Origin: Piezodorus guildinii
Taxonomy: Eukaryota > Arthropoda > Insecta > Hemiptera > Pentatomidae
Length of the DNA stretch: 64,000 nt
Assembly (NCBI GenBank): GCA_023052935.1
Contig: CM041295.1
Coordinates: 23,315,806-23,379,805, forward strand
Direction: 5' to 3'
The position numbers were made by a program, and so were the translations under genes. The notes below the pieces were generated by a model. It saw nothing but the letters and a program-made list of their open reading frames with translations. It did not search any database and was not told the origin of the DNA. Positions 32,335 through 43,270 of the stretch are shown in pieces. Position 1 is the stretch's first letter, and the number at the start of each line of letters is the position of its first letter.

Positions 32335-32530
32335 TTATTGTAAATTTGAATACATTTTTAAACAATTTATATTGAAAAATAAAATATGATGTCCATATTG
32401 TTGTAAATTTTTGGGGTAGATAGTTTCAGCGAGTCCTTTCCCTGAATCGTGAAGTGGCTGAAGGAGATAGGTTCCGCCTGCCTTAACGACTTGCCCGTTG
32501 CTGATACTGATAAACTTCGGGGTCAATATT
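32335..32530 (-). other. Unassigned GC-richer segment with possible coding frame
   Basis: The minus frame reads FISISNGQVVKAGGTYLLQP then LHDSGKGLAETIYPKNLQQY, protein-like and unlike the surrounding AT-rich noise. No domain recognised. It lies just beyond the 32290 Tc1-like terminus. It could be a host exon, captured fragment or unknown transposon piece. Confidence 0.25.
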
Positions 32531-33271
32531 TTAACTTATCTAGTCTATTTTCAGCTCTTTTTTTTTTTTTAATTTTATTTATTTATTTATTTTTTTGGCT
32601 TGTTTATCGTGAGATTTTCGGAGCAGGTCCGCTTGTGATAACGCTATGGAGAAATCAGCTTCAGATTCTTTGAATAGGTTATCTACTTCGTTCATTCTAT
32701 TGTATGAGCATCTTATTTTGAAAAAACTTTCCTATAAGAAGCATTACGATCAAAAGTTTTTCATTTAATTAAGCATGCGTGAACTTTCCTCTCTTTTTTC
32801 GGGGGTCTTATCATAACTTAAAAATACGAGTATGTTTTTATTTTTTTAATGGTCTGTAATTATGTATAGTGCGTGTTAGTTGTTACAATCATAACAAATT
32901 ATGGTACAATTATAAAAAAGAAGAAACAATAAAAATAAAATTATTATTCATTATCATAAAGAAAATTGTAAAAACATAAAAACAGATCTGAACAATAAAA
33001 TTTAAAAAAAATACAACTCAATTTTTCAAAGATGATAAGATTACAGATAACTCAGAAATAAAAACTAATAAACAACATATCAACAACAATTACAAAAAAT
33101 ATTACAAATTAACATATATCTTAAAACTAATAGAAACAATAAAAAGTACTTTCAAAAAATATGATCACCCAAACATATCATTTGGTCTATACAATAGTAA
33201 CAAATTAGAAAAAGACAAACAAAATGTAATATACAAAAATTAAAAGGAGGATTGTAAAAATTTTATAAGCA

Positions 33272-33277
33272 ATTATA

Positions 33278-33326
<49 letters not shown>
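33272..33326. repeat. (TA)n within the YIG codons of the PLE endonuclease
   Basis: The repeat lies exactly between the KEDC…F and GGAGAGACA (GET) codons, where the family has TAT-ATA (Tyr-Ile). Confidence 0.85.
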
Positions 33327-33328
<2 letters not shown>

Positions 33329-33613
33329 AGAGACATAAAAAAATTAAAAACAAGAATATCCCAACATATATCTAATTTAAAAAAAACACCAATACAACAG
33401 CACTATCATCACATACCATAACAAAACAACATAAATTTAACTTTGAAAATACAGAAACTTTAGATACATCTCAAAACAATAGAAATAGTAAATTACTAGA
33501 GGCAATACACAAAACCAAAACTAATAACAGGACAATAAATTTCAAAACAGATAAAAAAAACCTAGGAACATATTACACAAACATCATAAATAAGGTAAAA
33601 TATAAAAAAAAAA

Positions 33614-33899
33614 TTTTCTCTGGCGCGACAGGCCGTGTAGGCCCTTGGCCGCGTGGTATAGATTCTTGGTAGAATATACTCACATTCCTCGATGAAATGT
33701 TTAGGGTAGGGTCATCACTCCTTACGCCCATTTTTGCGAGTTGCCATCAGTAGGCTGACGAGTCTCACAACACGGGGGAGAGGCTGTGAGTGAATCCCCA
33801 TTTAATTATATTCTTATAAAAGTCCCGCTAGGACTGGGACTCGAATTCACATTTCTGGCATGGGAAACTAGCGCGCTTGCCACTCACCCAACGGCTCCC
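33614..33899 (-). mobile_element. tRNA-derived SINE, copy 2, inside the PLE remnant
   Basis: The minus strand has the same head (GGGGAGCCGTTGGGTGAGTG, B-box-like GAATTCGAGTCCC), body (TGTGAGACTCGTCAGCC) and tail (CTGTCGCGCCAGAG). The flanks share AAATTTT, a possible short target duplication. More diverged than copies 1 and 3. Confidence 0.8.
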
Positions 33900-34241
33900 C
33901 GAAATTTTAAATAAATTTTAAAAAACCATAATTAGAATATATAATTAATAGAAATAAAAATAAATACAGGACATAGGGATTACATAGTAAGATTAGAAAA
34001 GTACAAAGTGTAAAATTAGAAAATAGTAGAAACAGTCAGCAAATAAACATTTAAGTGGACGAATAGTAGTAACATAGAAATGGGAAATAATGAGTGGTGT
34101 GTTAAAAAGAGTTTTTTAAAAAGATAAATTATATTAATAAGGTTTAAATTACTAATGACAAATTAATAAATATTATTTTCAAAGACAAATATTCAAATAA
34201 TTTATTTTCACTATAATTAGTGATTATTTTCACTACTTCAA

Positions 34242-34274
34242 TCTTGATAATGAGGAAATAACCCCGAAACGTAG
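34242..34274 (+). ncRNA. Hammerhead-like motif downstream of the PLE endonuclease
   Basis: CTTGATAATGAGGAAATAAC then CCCGAAACGTAG: AGG/CCC stem II, GAAAC box, imperfect CTGATGA box. Its position after the GIY-YIG remnant supports a PLE terminal repeat. Confidence 0.45.
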
Positions 34275-34373
34275 AAAAACTATATAATAAATTGTAAAAG
34301 AAAATAAATGTATAATAAAATGAAGTTAAGGAGTGTATATTTGAGTGTGATAAATAAACAAATTAAATCTAAA

Positions 34374-34684
34374 AATCTGGTGATCGCAACACATAACGTT
34401 TACTTACCTCCGTATTAAGTAAAGTAAGACTTGAATAAACGTTAATGAATTGAATTAAATTTTAATGGAAACATGTGTTTCTGATCAAATAATCTAGCAA
34501 TAGAAATTATCAAGTACAATAATTACTTGAGTCCATACTCTTTTCGTATTTCTGCATCAAGTATTACAGCTTTGTATATAAGAAATATTTTTTTCTTAAA
34601 TCCAACTATTCTATTATTGTGTTCAAAAACACAGAATTATAATAAAATAAAAAAAAAATATATATATATATATAATAATAAATA

Positions 34685-34732
<48 letters not shown>

Positions 34733-35293
34733 CACTTTTCTCCTTTAATTGGTTATCAAATTCGTTCAACACGTATATTTAGCCGTTTATTTTCAAAGAT
34801 AATAAGGTAATGTTTATTTGTTTCGTAACTATCAAATTTCAGGTACTTTGGAAAATGAAAATTTAAAATATCGGCATTTTAGCCGTGTCAGACTATTTCA
34901 ATTAGAATGAAACCTAGATGATATTAATGCCCGTTACATTTTACATCGATTTAGCAAGTTTGATAAAAATCGTTAAAGCCGTTATTGAGAAAATCGTGAA
35001 AAGGTGCAAAATGCATGGTATAAAGTGGCTCTTCTGGTTCGCCGATTTTGATTTTATAAAGTTGCTGTAACATCTTGGCCGATATAGTTTTCTAAAAAAT
35101 ACAAACTTCATTTTCGTACGACTTTTCTTTTTCGTGATTGACCAAACACACACTTAGACCTTTCTGGTTGACTTGGTTATTTTGACTCGGGATACCCTAA
35201 AATATGTGTTCCGGATTAAAATAGGTTTCAAAATTTTAAACGATCACAATACTCTTCCTTTCTATATATTTCATATATAGGTAACTGAAAATA
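34374..35293 (+). repeat. Family E repeat, diverged copy
   Basis: Begins AAATCTGGTGATCGCAACAC and carries the landmarks (TCTCCTTTAATTGGTTATC, CCGTGTCAGACTATTTCAAT, AATCGTTAAAGCCGTTATTG) to ATAGGTAACTGAAAATAA. (TA)n expansions at 34660-34728. Confidence 0.8.
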
Positions 35294-35335
35294 AAAAACA
35301 TGATTTAATAATGAATAAAGGAGATATTTTTACTT

Positions 35336-36487
35336 TTTGAAATATATAGTAAGGGGAAGTATTCCGATCGTTAAAAATTTTCGAATTCGAGTTTTCACCG
35401 AAAATAAATATTTTATTTCTAAATGAGCGAATACTGCAAAAAAAAAAAGTATGTGTATGGTACGTCTAGCACAAAAACGGAAGGTAGTAAAAAATTGGAA
35501 TTTAATATTTAACAAAAGTGTATGCTCGGGATGTTACTGCAACTTTTTCATTAAAATCGGCCAACTAATAGAGCCACTTTATACTATATATTTTGCACCT
35601 TTTTACGATTTTTTCAAAAATGATGGCAAAGATTTAAATTAAACTCGTTATATAGCTGTGAAATTAAATGGGCTTTAACACCATGTAGATTTGTAGATTT
35701 CTTTGTGATTGAAATATTCTCACAGGGCTTAAATGCCGATATTATAAATTTTCTTCCTCTAAACTTTGTAGATTCGAAAAAATCAAAAACATCATCTTAT
35801 TAGCGTTGATAAAAAACAAGATCAACGAATTCAATATCTAACTAAGAGAGAAAAGAGCAAAAATATGTTTGAATGTGATTTTTGTTTTTTTGAACAGTAA
35901 TATAGACGTATAGGGGAGCCCGTGGCTGAGTGGCTAGCGCGCTAGTCTCCCATGCTAAAGTTGTGAGTTCGAATCCCAATCCCGGCGGGGCTTTTATAAA
36001 GATGTAATTAAATGAGGATTCACTCACAGCCTCTCTCCCGGGTATGTGAGACCCGTCAGCCAAATGGTGGCCACTCACAAAATTAGGCGTTGGGAGTGAT
36101 GACCCTACTCTACAAATTGCATCGAGAAACGCGAGTGTAATCTCCCAGGATTACACCGTGAGGCCCAGGGCCTGCACGGCCTGTCGCGCCACTGAAAAAA
36201 AATATAGACGTATAATATATTGCTGTAATGCAGAAAATTTCAGAAAGTATATTATCTTATTCGCAAAGTTATAAAAAGGAATGCAGAGTGATGAAAAGCT
36301 AAGAATCTAACTGTAGTAGATAATAATATTATACATTATTTAATAAAACACATGTTTCTATCGAGCCTCAATGTAATTAATTCTTAAACCTTTTTAATTT
36401 CAGTAACTTATACCTTTCATATTTACCTGTATTTAAAGATTCTCAAATGGATTTAAACGACGGAGGTAAGTGAAAGTCGTGTGTTGC
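35336..36487 (-). repeat. Family E repeat (minus) hosting a SINE
   Basis: Reverse E copy ending GGAGGTAAGTGAAAGTCGTG TGTTGC near 36487. It is interrupted at 35913-36200 by a SINE with 14-bp target duplications. A separate scrap of the AATT-flanked MITE terminus follows at 36498-36533. Confidence 0.8.
35913..36200 (+). mobile_element. tRNA-derived SINE, copy 3, 14-bp TSD
   Basis: Perfect 14-bp duplications AATATAGACGTATA (35899-35912, 36201-36214). Head GGGGAGCCCGTGGCTGAGTG (A box), B box GAGTTCGAATCCC, a conserved core with GTGAGACCCGTCAGCC, and a tail GCCTGTCGCGCCACTG followed by A8. About 288 bp. The clean duplication and intact Pol III boxes make this the youngest-looking of the three copies. 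Confidence 0.92.
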
Positions 36488-36540
36488 TCTCCTAAAATGT
36501 ATAGAGTACCTTTTGAAAATAAACGTTGCAATCCAGAAAA

Positions 36541-36892
36541 AAAATCTGGAAATAGCTTCTAGGTTATTAGAGTAATTGTGATCACTTCAATTCAGAACTA
36601 TATCCTATTTTCTCAGATCTTAGAGCAACAACTTTCGAAACCGTTATTTCATTATCTAGGATATTCTAAGTCCTCTTTCCTTACTAGAGTGTTCCCTTTC
36701 CTAAGGGACATGAGAATGCCAGGTGTTAATTTTGCAAAGTAGGAACAAACTTTCATTTATTTATATGTGAAGTGGCAACTATAACCGTTGGAGAGGATTG
36801 TGCGAATGAATGGTTGGAATACTTAAACAAGCGGAATGCACTTGTAAATGAGCCGTTTCTTTTGAAAGTCCATATGTATTAGTCTAAGACCC
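36541..36892. other. No recognisable feature
   Basis: No frame or repeat family recognised. Confidence 0.4.
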
Positions 36893-38160
36893 GAACTTCA
36901 AACGATCTGCACCGAGCTGATAATAGAAGGAAATATATTTTATAACAGATTTAGTATATTTTAAGAATGGGTTGCCTAAAAAAAGCCTGGACAGACTATT
37001 TTTTATTTTTTTTTAGAAATTGATTTAATTAAATGTTGCAACATCATGATAATAAGAAAACTTTTACCCTGACTTAAGTATCAAAGGTATAGAATGTGCA
37101 GCTGTCGGGTTGCCTAATCTTTTTCTTTTGCCTAATCAAACTATCGGTTGTCAGGTAAAAGCGGGTATGTCGATATCAGTTATCTGCACCGGCTTGATAG
37201 TAGACAAAATATATACCAATTTAAGCGTTGTTTTGTTGCAAACACAATGATATAGGAGTACTTGCAAAAAACTTAGTCCTAATATGGGATTCCGAATTTC
37301 AAAGATTAAAGTTTAACGCGAGTGGAAATGCGTGACAGAGAGATCCGAGTTGAGTATAGCGTGTACTAATAAAGGACCCAACATTGCAGCCGCACGTAAT
37401 CGGACATTGAATATAAGTAAGTTTCATATCCCATATAAAATTACAGGACCTCCACAAATCAAAAACCAAAGATTTTGGTAAAGTCATAAAAATTATCGTT
37501 TCAAAGATGCTTTGGTACACTTCTTTTGCTGATTATTGGGAAAACAAAAATTAAACTGTCAATATAGATTCTGACAGTTTGTACATATTTCCAAGTAAAA
37601 TTACAAGAACTTCAGTTTCAGAAGCTTTTATTAGAATTCTGGAGCCTGGTGTTACTTTATGAGCGTGAAAAACAATTCTCGTGTCTGCCTCTTCATGGTA
37701 GCATACATATTCAACTTCTTCGACTTTTTTATACAATTTTCCTGAGCTTGGTACGAGTAACACAGATGTTCAAAAGTTAAAAATATTTTTTTTTGATTTA
37801 GGTTATTGACAGTAAATTTTTGTTTTCCCAATAATCAGCCAAGAAGCGTACCAAAGCATCTTTGAAACGATACTTTTAATGGCTTTGCCCAAAATCTTTG
37901 GTTCTGATTTGTTGAGGTCCTGTAATTTTTATATGGGATATTAAACTTACTTATATTTAATGTCCGATTACGTGCGGCTGCAATGTTGGGTCCATTATCA
38001 TTAAAATATTTATTATTAAAAAATAAAAATAGTCTGTCCAGGATTTTTTTAGGCAACCCATTATTAACAAATTTCCTAATATACTAAATTTGTTATAAAA
38101 TATGTTTCATTCTATTACCAGCTCGGTGCAGATCGTTTCAAGTTCTGATCTTCTACTATA
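36893..38160. mobile_element. Large foldback element, copy 2, with captured coding piece
   Basis: Outer arms pair (ACGATCTGCACCGAGCTGAT near 36910 with its complement near 38125), and an inner pair, 37375-37567 with about 37795-37996, is also inverted (GGACCCAACATTGCAGCCGC outward; TTTTGTTTTCCCAATAATCAG inward). The 36897-37410 part is the reverse complement of much of the shorter element at 8539-9388. The central loop carries a HEEADTR-type protein fragment (37551-37763, minus). Confidence 0.75.
37551..37763 (-). pseudogene. HEEADTR-motif protein fragment
   Basis: 70 residues: VEYVCYHEEADTRIVFHAHK then ILIKASETEVLVILLGNMYK. The HEEADTR…(D/E)T(D/E)V-x-V-x-L pattern occurs in a family of proteins seen in many invertebrate and fish mobile elements; I know it only as an uncharacterised, possibly nuclease-like fold. 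No start or end of the full protein is present. It lies in the loop of the foldback element, so it may mark the autonomous parent's gene or a captured fragment. Confidence 0.55.
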
Positions 38161-38289
38161 TAACTTAAAAAAATTTATTAATAGAGCATTTGAGGTAACT
38201 TATCTTTTAAGTATATATCCTTTTTTCAGTCAAATTCATAATATTTTATTATTATATTATATTATTATTAATTTGTTTGAAAACAGAAG

Positions 38290-38400
38290 GTTCTTTATGC
38301 TAGCCACTGCACCACAGGTGACTTGATAGATTTATACAATCAGAAATTGAGGATTTTATACGCCAGAGGTTGCGGGTTTAAACCCAGCAAATGGCCCTAA
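38290..38400. repeat. tRNA-like / SINE-like remnant
   Basis: GGTTGCGGGTTTAAACCC (38366-38383) resembles a T-arm/B box, and the minus strand near 38320-38290 reads TGGTGCAGTGGCTAGCAT, resembling an A box. The two are in inconsistent orientation, so this is not a tRNA gene. It may be a rearranged SINE. Confidence 0.3.
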
Positions 38401-38409
38401 GATTTCTTT

Positions 38410-38610
38410 TTAGGGAGAGATTTTTTTATGAAAATAGGTTGATCCGTTAAAGGAGAATAGTCCTTTTTTCTCAAAAGGATACATTTGTTTAGTTATGCCG
38501 TCCTTCGTAGGGACGTAAAATGAGTTCCCAGCTTGAAAAAAATACAAGAAATCGTAAAAAATACTCATCTTTATTAAACCTAGATAGGTGAAATTTAGGA
38601 CTTCAGCCAT
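38410..38610 (-). other. Unassigned open frame, possible exon fragment
   Basis: The minus frame contains GNSFYVPTKDGITKQMYPFE then KKGLFSFNGSTYFHKK, which is protein-like and preceded by a pyrimidine-rich stretch ending in AG (near 38536). Family not recognised. 38611-39326 shows no further feature. Confidence 0.22.
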
Positions 38611-39326
38611 AGCACCTTCGGATTTGCCAGCGTTACATAAAGTAGCGTTGTATGAATAAACAATAACATGATTTTATAAAAACATTTAGTTCTTGTTAGA
38701 AAAACCTCATTAAATTAACTGCATAAAATGGTTCCAAGATATTATGAAACTGATTGAAAGATAAATAAGTTATGCTAAAAAAAATTATGGATTTGACTGA
38801 CAAAAGCTTTAAGATGATAATGGAAACCTAATTTTTCAGAGTTAGTTAAAAAAAGGAGCTGTTTATTTCGAATCTGGCCTAAGTCCATTTATACTTAAAT
38901 TGATATATTTATCATTCATAATGTCCGGATGCAGAAATTTTATCTAATTTAACCTCAGTTTTTGGGCTATTGGATTAGTTGATGGAATAGTCGCTACGTT
39001 TAATTAGTGCAGTTTAAAAAAAATGTACGGAATCTATATAATACCGAAATTTCATCACCTATGCTTTAATTTTGTATAGGAATTAATTTGATCCAGTCGA
39101 ATATTTTTGTTTTTGTATACATATTTATATCATACGCTTAATGAAATAAAGAAATAAAAAAAATATTAACGTTTCATAGTTCTTGGTTACTAGTTTTAAC
39201 TACTACCAGAATAATAATTTTAATTATGTCGATTCTTTAGTATTTTTCTGTGAGAAATTAATTAACATTGTGAGATCACATAAAGTAAAGAAAAATTCAC
39301 GGAAAACAGCGGTGACACAAATCAAG

Positions 39327-39717
39327 AATTGAGACGTTGATTTCCAAAAGGTACTATATCCATTCTAGGAAATTTTACAGTAGACGAGGAAATTACTAAT
39401 TATTATATTATTAAATTAGCTAATTGGGTTCTTTTCGAATTAAAATCCAGAATTGTTTTTTTGGTATATTAATAACATCATATTAAAGATATGAAATGAG
39501 ATATTTTGGTATAATTTGGAACGAAATTAAATGTGTAATTATTTCCTTTAGGAAATAATTAAATTTATAAATTGCGTTTATAAAGGACTTGGGTGTATAT
39601 TAGATAAAATCAAATAGGAGATTTAGATACATTTAGGTGATGAGAATACAAATATGTAAAAAAATCAATTTTGTAAAAAATGTCCTTTAGTAACTTTTGG
39701 AAATCAACGTCTCAATT
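39327..39717. mobile_element. AATT-flanked MITE, complete copy
   Basis: 391 bp with GAGACGTTGATTTCCAAAAG at the left and its near-exact complement at the right. AATT abuts both ends (39327-39330, 39714-39717). About 85% similar by eye to the copies at 26007 and 43271. No ORF. Confidence 0.88.
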
Positions 39718-39965
39718 GTCACACGAGAGAACTTTTATATGTTTTCCATTGATTTTTATTATTTTAATTTTCAATATATAATATTATTTATCGTGTAATC
39801 AACATTTTTCAAAAACATGCGATTTTATTTTGGAACTTATTTACTTTTATTTATTTAGTGATGCAATTTCTATGACCATAAAATGTTTAGTCAGAAATGA
39901 AACGTATATAATCTTTTATAAGAAAGTACAAACATATATCACGTCGGTTTAAATTATTGTATTGA
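39718..39965. other. No recognisable feature
   Basis: AT-rich. Confidence 0.4.
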
Positions 39966-40019
39966 AAAAAATATCAGACAAAACAAAAAAACTTGTACCA
40001 CTACAACCCATAAAGGGAA

Positions 40020-40400
40020 CAGATGTGGTCGGAACTTGACAACACCAATAAATTAAGAAATATCAAGCAATCGCCTGATCCATGGAATACATCATTGTGA
40101 AGTAATCGCCGCGAGGAAACTGCTTTGGCGAGACTTCGCATCGGACATAGCAGACTAACACATCTCCATCTCATCCTCAGGCAGCCCGTACCAATGTGTG
40201 ACTTGTGTAGAGTGCCTCTCTCAATAAAACACATAATTGAGAACTACCCCAAATTCCATGTACAAATGGATAAACTTAATCTAGCTAGATCGTTGAGTGA
40301 GAGCTTGAAGGACTCTAGTGAAACAGTTAGTTCACTGATTAGGTTCGTCAAAGAACGTTCTCTGCTCCCGGAACTATAAGAAAAATAAATAAATAAAGAA
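40020..40400 (+). pseudogene. LINE C-terminal fragment (RNase H-type LINE)
   Basis: NKLRNIKQSPDPWNTS, then RREETALARLRIGHSRLTHL, VPMCDLCRVPLSIKHIIENY, and SSLIRFVKERSLLPEL before a stop. This is the post-RNase H C terminus (RREE…LARLRIGHT-x-LTH…C-x2-C…HI) of R1/Jockey/I-type LINEs. The third residue of the usual C-C-H-C group is changed (HIIENYPKF). A (TAAA)/(TA) rich tail follows. The preceding 39985-40018 piece is a reversed LINE UTR (CCACTACAACCCATAAAGGG). Confidence 0.75.
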
Positions 40401-40614
40401 AAAAATATATATATATATATAAAATAATAAATAAATAAGGAAAAATTGGAATAAATTCACTAATTCAGAATGTGTCAACAAAAGAATAATAAAAAAAAAT
40501 AAATAAATAAAAAAAATAGAAGGAAAAATAAATAAATAAAAAGAAGAAAAAAGAGTAAAACAAATCTGTTACTACAAATTTATTCGGTGCTAATAACCAA
40601 GAGGTTGAGCACCT
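40401..40614. repeat. A-rich simple sequence
   Basis: AAATAAATAA-type low complexity with a short (TA)n; likely the tail of the LINE fragment above. Confidence 0.6.
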
Positions 40615-40740
40615 ACTCCAATACCCTAACCCCTAACCCATAAAGGGTCTTGGGCTCAGTACATATAGAGATTCGTACTGTTTCTAGGCCAACGGCAGTG
40701 CAATGAGGTGATTAAGCCTTAATCACGCTTATCTGCCAAA
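40615..40740 (-). mobile_element. LINE 3' UTR fragment
   Basis: Reverse complement of the 20912-21000 sequence (CTGTTTCTAGGCCAACGGC; AACCCATAAAGGGTCTTGGG). Confidence 0.55.
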
Positions 40741-40952
40741 ATTATCAGACTAAGTAAAACAAAATTCAAGGACATAATTAATTGAGATATATACCACCTC
40801 AAAATCATGATTTCTTCCAGTCCCTTTCGCACAATGAAGCAAATTGAAGTTTTTTTTAAGTTATTTAAATAAATATAGTCCGCAACACTCAATCTAGATT
40901 GTAGTTTTTGAAATTCTTGTGAATAGATGTACGGGAATGTGTTTTGTTTCAG

Positions 40953-41335
40953 TAGTTATTTCTACTGACTGCTCTAAGAGTGTCCCAGGTGTGGGAAGCT
41001 TCGGCCACATGCGGTGGAATGCAGCATCTGTTTCATCTTTCACCAGTACCTATACCGCACAACTGCTTGCAGCTCACGGAAGTTTATAGTTGACTCTGCT
41101 CATACTACCCGGATTATTTGTACTGACTCATTAGCAGCTGTACCCAACTTAAGACACATGTTTTCCATCAACCCTCTCATCCATCCAATTATTTTCTCAT
41201 TACAGTTTGCAAATACTTCAGTCTACTATGTACGGGCACTAAGCCACTGTGGTATAATTGGCAACGAACTAGCAGATCAAGCAGCTAAACAAGCAATGCG
41301 AATTTTATTTCGGTTATGGACTTTTGGTTTCGTAC
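40953..41335 (+). pseudogene. LINE RNase H domain fragment
   Basis: TDCSKSVPGVGSFGHMRWNA and SSFTSTYTAQLLA give the first half; after a frameshift IICTDSLAAVPNLRHMF, NPLIHPIIFS, VRALSHCGIIGNELADQAAK give the second. Landmarks are TD-x-SK, A(E/Q)L, TDS-x-AA, H-x-GI-x-GNE-x-AD of LINE RNase H. The glutamate of AEL is glutamine here and the glycine of TDGS is cysteine, so it is inactive. The fragment stops at 41345, where a family E copy begins. Confidence 0.72.
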
Positions 41336-41344
41336 ATCAAACAG

Positions 41345-42308
41345 ACAATAAAAAATCTTCTGGTGCGCGCAACACACGAATTTCACTTACCTCCATTATT
41401 TGTATCAATTCAAGATTTTTAAACAAATTATAAAATTATAAACGAAAATATATTGTTGAAGAATTATTTAAATGTTATTTTAATAGAAACATGTGTTTTA
41501 TTAAATTATCTTTTATATTATTATCTACGACAATCATTTTGTTTTATAGGCTTTTCATCACTCTTCGTTAACTTTTACAATAGTATATATAAGATAATAT
41601 TTTTTTCTAAAATCTTTAGCTTTCCAACGGTATATTACACATGTATATTACTGTTTTTATGTTCAAAAACAAAAAATATTTTTGCAGTTTTCTCCTTTAG
41701 TAAGAAATCGAATTCGTTCAACTTATATTTTTACCTGTTTTTCATCGTTGATAACTAGATTATATTGTTATTTTTTTAGTGTCTACAAAATTAAAGGTAC
41801 TGTTGTTGTTTGGAGTTTTGAGGCGTGAAACCCAGGGGTCATAAACGCTTATCATTAAAGGTACTTTAGAGGAAGTAAATTTAAAATATCTGCAATTAAG
41901 CTCTGTCAGACTTTTCAATCAGAATGGAACCTACATCATATTAAAGCCCATAAAATTTTACATCGATATTTTGAGTTTAATCAAAATAGTTTGAGCCGTT
42001 TTTGAGAAAATCGTAAAAAGGTGCAAAATTCATAGTATAAAGTACATCTTCCGGTGAGCTGATTTTAATGAAACAGTTTCTGTAACATCTCGGGCGTATA
42101 GTTTCCTTAAATATGAAATTTAAATTTCATAGGACTGTTCGTTTTCGCCCGGGAGTTACCACACACACAGACCTTTTTGTGGGACTTATTCATTTGGAAT
42201 CAGGGAGCCCTAAAACGTGTATTTCCGTTGAAAATTGGAATTCGAAAATTTTCACGATCGCAATACTTTCACTTAGTATCTATTTCAAAAATAGGTAAGT
42301 GAAAGTAA
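41345..42308 (+). repeat. Family E repeat, near-complete copy
   Basis: From AATCTTCTGGTGCGCGCAAC to ATAGGTAAGTGAAAGTAA, with all landmarks. A unique insertion of about 60 bp at 41801-41862 (GTTGTTGTTTGGAGTTTTGA…) is absent from other copies; GGTACT repeats at its edges. Confidence 0.82.
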
Positions 42309-42889
42309 AAATGGAGACTAACGTGGTTGACTACAACATATAATAAATTAAGAGAAGGGAAAAGAAACCCCATACAGAGAACATTTTTCGATTCTTTCTG
42401 ACTTACTTACAGTATTAAAAGATAACATACAGACTACCGACAGACATTTTGACATCCTCAGACAGACTGATTTATGCAACAAATTATAATTGCCCGTAGT
42501 CATTGCTAAAAGCTGATAATAACCCTCGTGGTTAGCGCCTTTAAAAACAAAAACAAGATATTTTAAATAAACCGAGTATTGTTTTTTAAATTTAAAGCGT
42601 CTAAAATTATGTTGAATGGACTTGGCCTCCTTCAAAATTTATAAATAATAAGTTTTATTATTTTATTTTTATTATCTGGGAGAAATTAAAGTATTTCTGG
42701 GGAAGAAAAGAATTTGGCTAATTTTATATTTCTTCCAAAAAAAAATTTTATTTAAATGAAAAAGAGTAACACGTTCACTCCGCACAGTGGAAAATATCCC
42801 CGATTTAGGTGGACAAAATTCTGAAACTTGTCCATATTTAACCTTTGGGGTTCCAGATTACAGCAAATCATATGAAAAAACTATAAGAG
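42309..42889. other. No recognisable feature
   Basis: A 95-codon minus frame at 42348-42635 has no motif. Confidence 0.35.
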
Positions 42890-43083
42890 TGATGAAAAGA
42901 AGATTATTTTAGATATTAATATAATAGATTTTTTAATAAAACACATGTTTCTATATAAATTTAATTTAATTAATTCTTTAATAGTTTCACGTATTTTTAT
43001 CTCTAACTGTATTTAAAAATTCTTTCATCGATTTTAAAATGGAGGTAAGTGAAAGTCGTGTGTTGCCCGCACCAGATTTTTTA
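42890..43083 (-). repeat. Family E 5' end fragment (minus)
   Basis: Ends TCGTGTGTTGCCCGCACC AGATTTTTTA, the exact inverse of the E start; about 190 bp retained. Confidence 0.82.
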
Positions 43084-43270
43084 AGGGAGTATGCAATTTA
43101 AAAATTTTTCTAAAGGGAGTATTTTTTGACATGAGTGGCGAGCGCACAGTGGTCAAACATAAAATTTATTTCTTAAATCTAAAACTTCCCTACATTTTAC
43201 GTTTAAAGTCCCAGAATAGGAGAAAAAATAATACAAAAAACCTAATTATATGAGCTACTATTTCAACAGG

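Larger units (their letters stand above)
32930..34290 (+). pseudogene. Penelope-like element remnant with GIY-YIG endonuclease
   Basis: Reads NNYKKYYKLTYILKLIETI and KYDHPNISFGLYNSNKLEKD, then NVIYKN…KEDC. After a (TA)n insert follow IGET-x-KKLKTRISQHISN, TALSSHTITKQHKFNFENTE, LDTSQNNRNSKLLEAIHKTK. This is the linker and GIY-YIG nuclease of Penelope-like retroelements: VIYK corresponds to GIY, YIGET to YIG, and the H/NF/E positions match the family. The RT domain upstream is missing. A SINE is inserted at 33614-33899, and a hammerhead-like motif (34242-34274) follows downstream on the same strand, as expected for the PLE 3' terminal repeat. Stops and the repeat insertion make it inactive. Confidence 0.7.

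Noticed and set aside
35913..35990. Possible tRNA gene with A and B boxes
   Set aside because: It is the head of a 288-bp SINE with an A-tail and 14-bp TSD, and the cloverleaf is imperfect.
38290..38400. tRNA-like T-arm
   Set aside because: A-box-like and B-box-like sequences are in inconsistent orientation, so this is not a functional tRNA.
42348..42635. 95-codon minus frame
   Set aside because: No recognisable motif; biased AT-rich composition.
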